This document shows, in pieces, positions 39,181-42,210 of a stretch of DNA of 42,210 nt. Below the pieces are notes generated by a model, which did no database searches, was not told where the DNA came from, and worked only from the letters and a program-made list of their open reading frames with translations. Both the position numbers and the translations under genes were made by a program. How positions within the stretch are numbered: the first letter of the stretch is position 1; each line of letters starts with the position of its first letter. Location of the stretch: IMG/VR virus record IMGVR_UViG_3300048999_000012, positions 1 to 42,210 of that record. The stretch is one strand, 5' to 3'. The DNA comes from a virus.

Positions 39181-40004
39181 TACAGGCCTCCATACCGGTT
39201 GTAGTAGCTCAAGACGTACGGGACCGCTGCTCCCTCCGCATACACACGGAAGGTGTTCACGCCTGGATAGAAGTCAATCCAGCTCGATTGAGGCGTCATC
39301 CCATACAGAAGAGACTGTGGGACAGAACCTCGGAGGAGTGTGATTGACTTCTCGCCAGGAATCGTGACGATCGTCAACGTGTCGCCGGCGTGCATCTGGT
39401 ATGCGAAGTCGAGACGACGCGCCAGACCACTCGGTAGGTTGCTGAAAATCGTGAACTCATCGATATCGCGGTTGGGGAGAAGTTGGAACGTCATCCCCGT
39501 CTCTACGGTGCCCTCGGGAAGCTCGATTTCTTGATCGGTCGTGTCAGTGACCGTCGATCCAGCAAGAGTCTCGATTGTTGGGTCGATGAATTCAGGTTTG
39601 AAGCAGGTGATCCCGACATTGATCGCCGGATCTTTGGAGAATATAGCGGGCTCGCACGTCTCGATCATGCCGGAGATGTTTACCACGAGCCCGCTATCGT
39701 CAGTGAACTGCAGGTCGACATTCGTCTTCGGCATGAAGTACGAATATAGACGCCGACGTACCGCAGACACCGTCTCCACAAAAGGGTCAGGAACTAGGCC
39801 TAGTTGGAACACAAGGTTCCTCGGCTCACGCTTGGCCGAGAGGTACTGGACCCCGTCGGTGGTAGCGAAGCTGGACGACACGATGGTCGCCTTGACTGGG
39901 CCTAGTCCGTCGATGTTCTGTATTGCTATACCGCCGGCTGTATCTTCCAACGGCATCGTGAGAGTGAGTCCCTGGGCATTGGTAGCCACAACTTGTGTAA
40001 GCAT
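39180..40004 (-). CDS. Distal tail (Dit-like) protein
   Basis: The 274-residue protein has NAQGLTLTMPLEDTAGGIAIQNIDGLGPVKATIV and a C-terminal QSSWIDFYPGVNTFRVYAEG segment, typical of Dit proteins (siphovirus-type tail component) where the N-terminal domain forms a ring on the tail tube and the C-terminal part resembles carbohydrate-binding modules. It sits directly after the tape measure, with a TAATG overlap at 40004. Confidence 0.87.
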   Translation of the reverse strand: MLTQVVATNAQGLTLTMPLEDTAGGIAIQNIDGLGPVKATIVSSSFATTDGVQYLSAKREPRNLVFQLGLVPDPFVETVSAVRRRLYSYFMPKTNVDLQFTDDSGLVVNISGMIETCEPAIFSKDPAINVGITCFKPEFIDPTIETLAGSTVTDTTDQEIELPEGTVETGMTFQLLPNRDIDEFTIFSNLPSGLARRLDFAYQMHAGDTLTIVTIPGEKSITLLRGSVPQSLLYGMTPQSSWIDFYPGVNTFRVYAEGAAVPYVLSYYNRYGGL

Positions 40005-42210
40005 TACTTCTTACTCAGAGCTCCCTTCACGACGGATAGTTGGTTGTTAGTCTGACGGTAGATCTCTGCGTTGGACAGAGCCTTGGGTGAATTGTTGATC
40101 TGAGTGAACTCGAAGTTGTCTCCCGGAGTAGCAGAGACGTCCTGGGTAGCCAGCTTGTTAGCCGAATATCCAGCCGAAGCGTCCGTAGCCTTCGCAACCG
40201 TCGTGTCGACAGCCAAGGGCTTCACTGCCAGCATCGAAGAGATCTGTCCGGCGTCCTTCTTCACGTCTGTCAAATCCAGTACAGGCCGGACAATCGGAGT
40301 GAAGTTGGCGTCGGTGATCAGAATATCGGAGATGCCGGACATCGAAGAACGCAACGATTCGATAGCGTCAGTGCCCACAGCTTCGGCGGACTTGACCACG
40401 AACTTCTTGTACTTGACAAGACCGTTAGCCAAACCCTCGTTCGAGAACCGGCCCACCTTCTCGAATTCCTTCGAGGGGGAGTTGATGCCCAGAACGTTCT
40501 TAGCAGCGTTGAGCGCACTGCTTGCAACTTCCTTGGCCTTGCTGGCGATCTTGCCAACACCAGAAGCCAAACCACCGGTCATACCATCGATGATGGCCGC
40601 AGCGAGGTTGAGACCCGCTTCACGAAGAGCACCGCTGTTGCTTCGAATGGTACTCGCCAGGCTATTGATGAACCCGATGATCAGGTCCGCACCGGCCTGC
40701 AGCACTCGAGGAATCTGCTGCTGAATACCCTTCAGGAAGTTGACGATGACGTCAGTACCCGACTTAACGAGCTTGCCGACGTTTCTGGCCAAGGCCTGCA
40801 GAATCCCGTTGAGGATCTGCAAAGCTGCGTTGGCCATCATCGGAATATACTTGACCATTGCGCCCAGCATGAGCTGGAGCATCTTACCCAAGGTCGAAAC
40901 GATCCTGGGTGCGAGCTTGTTGATTGCAGCCAAGAATGCCAGCAGCAAAGCAACAATCGCGTTGATCAAAGCAGGTCCAGCCTTCGCGACTGCGTTAGCA
41001 AACGCAACGATGAAGGCACCGAGTTTCGTGGCGATCTCGGGAAGGAAGTTCAGAACCGTCCTTACCGCGCCGACGATGACGCCGATCGCTGCTGCTCCGG
41101 AAACCGCGAGCAGTCCCAAACCAGTAGCAAACAGCAGCATTCCTGCGCCGGCAGCAAGCATGCCAACACCCATCAGGGTGATAGCGATGCCCAGACCGAT
41201 CAAGATTGGCGTCAGTGGAGTCAGTACCAAACCAGCCACACCGAGTACCAGGAACACTCCAGCAAGAGCCAGGAGCGCCTTACCGATTTCGCCCAGAGAC
41301 ATGGCTCCGAGTGCCTGAAGCACCGGAACAAGGACCCTGAGAGCGGCAGCAACCACGACCAAAGCCGCAGCGCCTGGTAGAGCCAGAATCATTGCGGTTG
41401 TAGCCGCAGCGATAATGACTAGCGAAGCAGCCAAGACTACGAGAGCCTTAGCGATCTCCGACCACTTCATGTCGCCCATGGCTTGGAGTGCAGGAGCCAG
41501 GATCATCAGTGCGCCGGCAGCTACGATCAATGCCGCTGCACCCGGAAGTGCCGCAGTCATCAAATATAGCGCACCAGCGAGAATCGCCAGCGAAGCAGCC
41601 AAGAGCACAAGACTCTTGGCGATTTCACTCCACGACATTCCACCCATCTGTCCGAGAGCCTTGGCGATGAGCCCTAGCGAAGCAGCTACCACCAATACAG
41701 CCGCGGCAGAGAATACCGATGTGGGTGGAATAAGAGCGAGAGCCGCACCCATGAGAGCGAGCCCAACACCCATCGCCACAAGACCCTTGGCCAGCTGAAC
41801 CCACGACATAGAGCCGAGATCAGCAAGAGCATTAGCTAGGATCTTGATAGCTACTGCGAGCAGAATAAGACCTGCTCCTTGGGCGATACCGCCCTTGTTT
41901 GCAGCCGAGAGCTTGGTGAAGAGAGCCAAAGCAGTGAGCAGCGCTGCGGTACCTGTGAGGCCCTTAGCGATCTCACCCCAGCTCATTCCCGCCATGTCCT
42001 GAACGGCGTTGACGAGAATGTTGATAGCAGCCGCAAGCAAGATGAGGCTTGCTCCGCCGCCGACATTTGCACCTGAGAACCTGGTGAACAGCGCCAACGA
42101 GCCCAGAAGCACCGCTGTGCCTGTGAGACCCTTGGCGAGCTGCTGCCAATCGAGCTTGGCCAACTTACCTACAGCGATCGCGAGGAGATCGACGGCGATA
42201 GCCAGACCGA
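40004..42210 (-). CDS. Tape measure protein, C-terminal part (continuation of 2370-1; 42044-42210 duplicates 1-167)
   Basis: This part encodes about 679 residues after the join at 42043. At least six hydrophobic repeats of about 57 residues are visible, each starting with a (M/L)(S/D/K)W..(I/L)AK(G/A/S)L motif and running through Ala/Leu/Ile-rich helices; the sixth has L in place of W. The C-terminus ends with polar sequence (VKGALSKK). Such repeats fit a tape measure whose hydrophobic segments enter the cell membrane on ejection. Start is not in this part; the ATG at 42163 is internal. Confidence 0.93.
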   Translation of the reverse strand, partial: GLAIAVDLLAIAVGKLAKLDWQQLAKGLTGTAVLLGSLALFTRFSGANVGGGASLILLAAAINILVNAVQDMAGMSWGEIAKGLTGTAALLTALALFTKLSAANKGGIAQGAGLILLAVAIKILANALADLGSMSWVQLAKGLVAMGVGLALMGAALALIPPTSVFSAAAVLVVAASLGLIAKALGQMGGMSWSEIAKSLVLLAASLAILAGALYLMTAALPGAAALIVAAGALMILAPALQAMGDMKWSEIAKALVVLAASLVIIAAATTAMILALPGAAALVVVAAALRVLVPVLQALGAMSLGEIGKALLALAGVFLVLGVAGLVLTPLTPILIGLGIAITLMGVGMLAAGAGMLLFATGLGLLAVSGAAAIGVIVGAVRTVLNFLPEIATKLGAFIVAFANAVAKAGPALINAIVALLLAFLAAINKLAPRIVSTLGKMLQLMLGAMVKYIPMMANAALQILNGILQALARNVGKLVKSGTDVIVNFLKGIQQQIPRVLQAGADLIIGFINSLASTIRSNSGALREAGLNLAAAIIDGMTGGLASGVGKIASKAKEVASSALNAAKNVLGINSPSKEFEKVGRFSNEGLANGLVKYKKFVVKSAEAVGTDAIESLRSSMSGISDILITDANFTPIVRPVLDLTDVKKDAGQISSMLAVKPLAVDTTVAKATDASAGYSANKLATQDVSATPGDNFEFTQINNSPKALSNAEIYRQTNNQLSVVKGALSKK
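42044..42210. repeat. Contig-end overlap, right copy (pairs with 1-167)
   Basis: It matches the first 167 bases with one T/C difference (42170 versus 127). The tape measure repeats themselves have a similar period (about 170 bases) but are far more divergent, so this near-identity is not one of them. The sequence should be counted once in the circular map. Confidence 0.9.

Noticed and set aside
1-42210. CRISPR array, insertion sequence, integrase or attachment site
   Set aside because: No regular direct repeats with spacers, no transposase or recombinase motifs and no plausible tRNA-like att sequence were found.

Overview
The window is one complete circular phage genome of about 42.04 kb. 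Bases 1-167 recur at 42044-42210 with a single mismatch, and the tape-measure gene reads in frame across the join. Every gene I can support lies on the minus strand, so the biological order runs from high to low coordinates. HK97-type head genes, a long hydrophobic tape measure, a Dit-like protein, a Gp37-like tail protein and a Dp-1-type holin point to a siphovirus of a Gram-positive host. GC content of roughly 55% or more, GTG starts, frequent AAAGGAG/GGAGG ribosome sites, the ReqiPepy6 Gp37-like protein and a small C2H2 protein of a kind I recall from actinophages suggest an actinobacterial host; this is an inference. I see no integrase and no CI-like repressor, so a virulent lifestyle is likely.

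Layout in transcription order, starting with packaging. A terminase small-subunit candidate (16691) leads to HNH, an acidic 50-aa protein, an amidase endolysin, a head-tail connector, a GNAT plus 2H-phosphoesterase fusion carrying two HxGVKGMKWG tags, the terminase large subunit, portal, a Lys/Ala-rich coiled-coil protein, a protease-capsid fusion with an internal capsid start, two head-tail joining proteins, the major tail protein, a conserved tail assembly protein, a second tail-tube paralogue, a GDPD-domain tail protein, a gp10-like protein, and the tape measure (2370 to 1, then 42043 to 40004). Next come Dit, Gp37-like, a small tail protein, an FN3 protein, a spanin-like protein and holins (40004 to 35862).

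From 35862 down to 29302 lies a block of membrane proteins. Four very small ones sit in private promoter-gene-terminator cassettes that share one promoter pattern (ACTCGCAG, 13 bases, TATAAT) and similar terminators. The block also holds an HTH protein, two paralogues of a membrane family, and a tail-chaperone-like protein.

The replication block (29301 to 17087) contains a 1261-aa fusion of SF3 helicase, archaeo-eukaryotic primase and family B DNA polymerase. It continues with an SSB, small proteins, an SNF2-like helicase, a NUMOD4/HNH homing-endonuclease-like gene, a VRR-NUC nuclease, a Cas4/RecB-like nuclease, and an 875-aa protein with helix-turn-helix segments and an ADFDGD motif like that of RNA polymerase beta-prime. 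This last protein is the most intriguing single gene. A copy of the cassette promoter lies just upstream of the nuclease and polymerase-like genes. A small zinc-ribbon-like gene is nested in another frame inside the helicase gene, where the helicase carries a serine-rich insertion.

Family assignments are from motif reading and recalled family sequences. No database search was possible.
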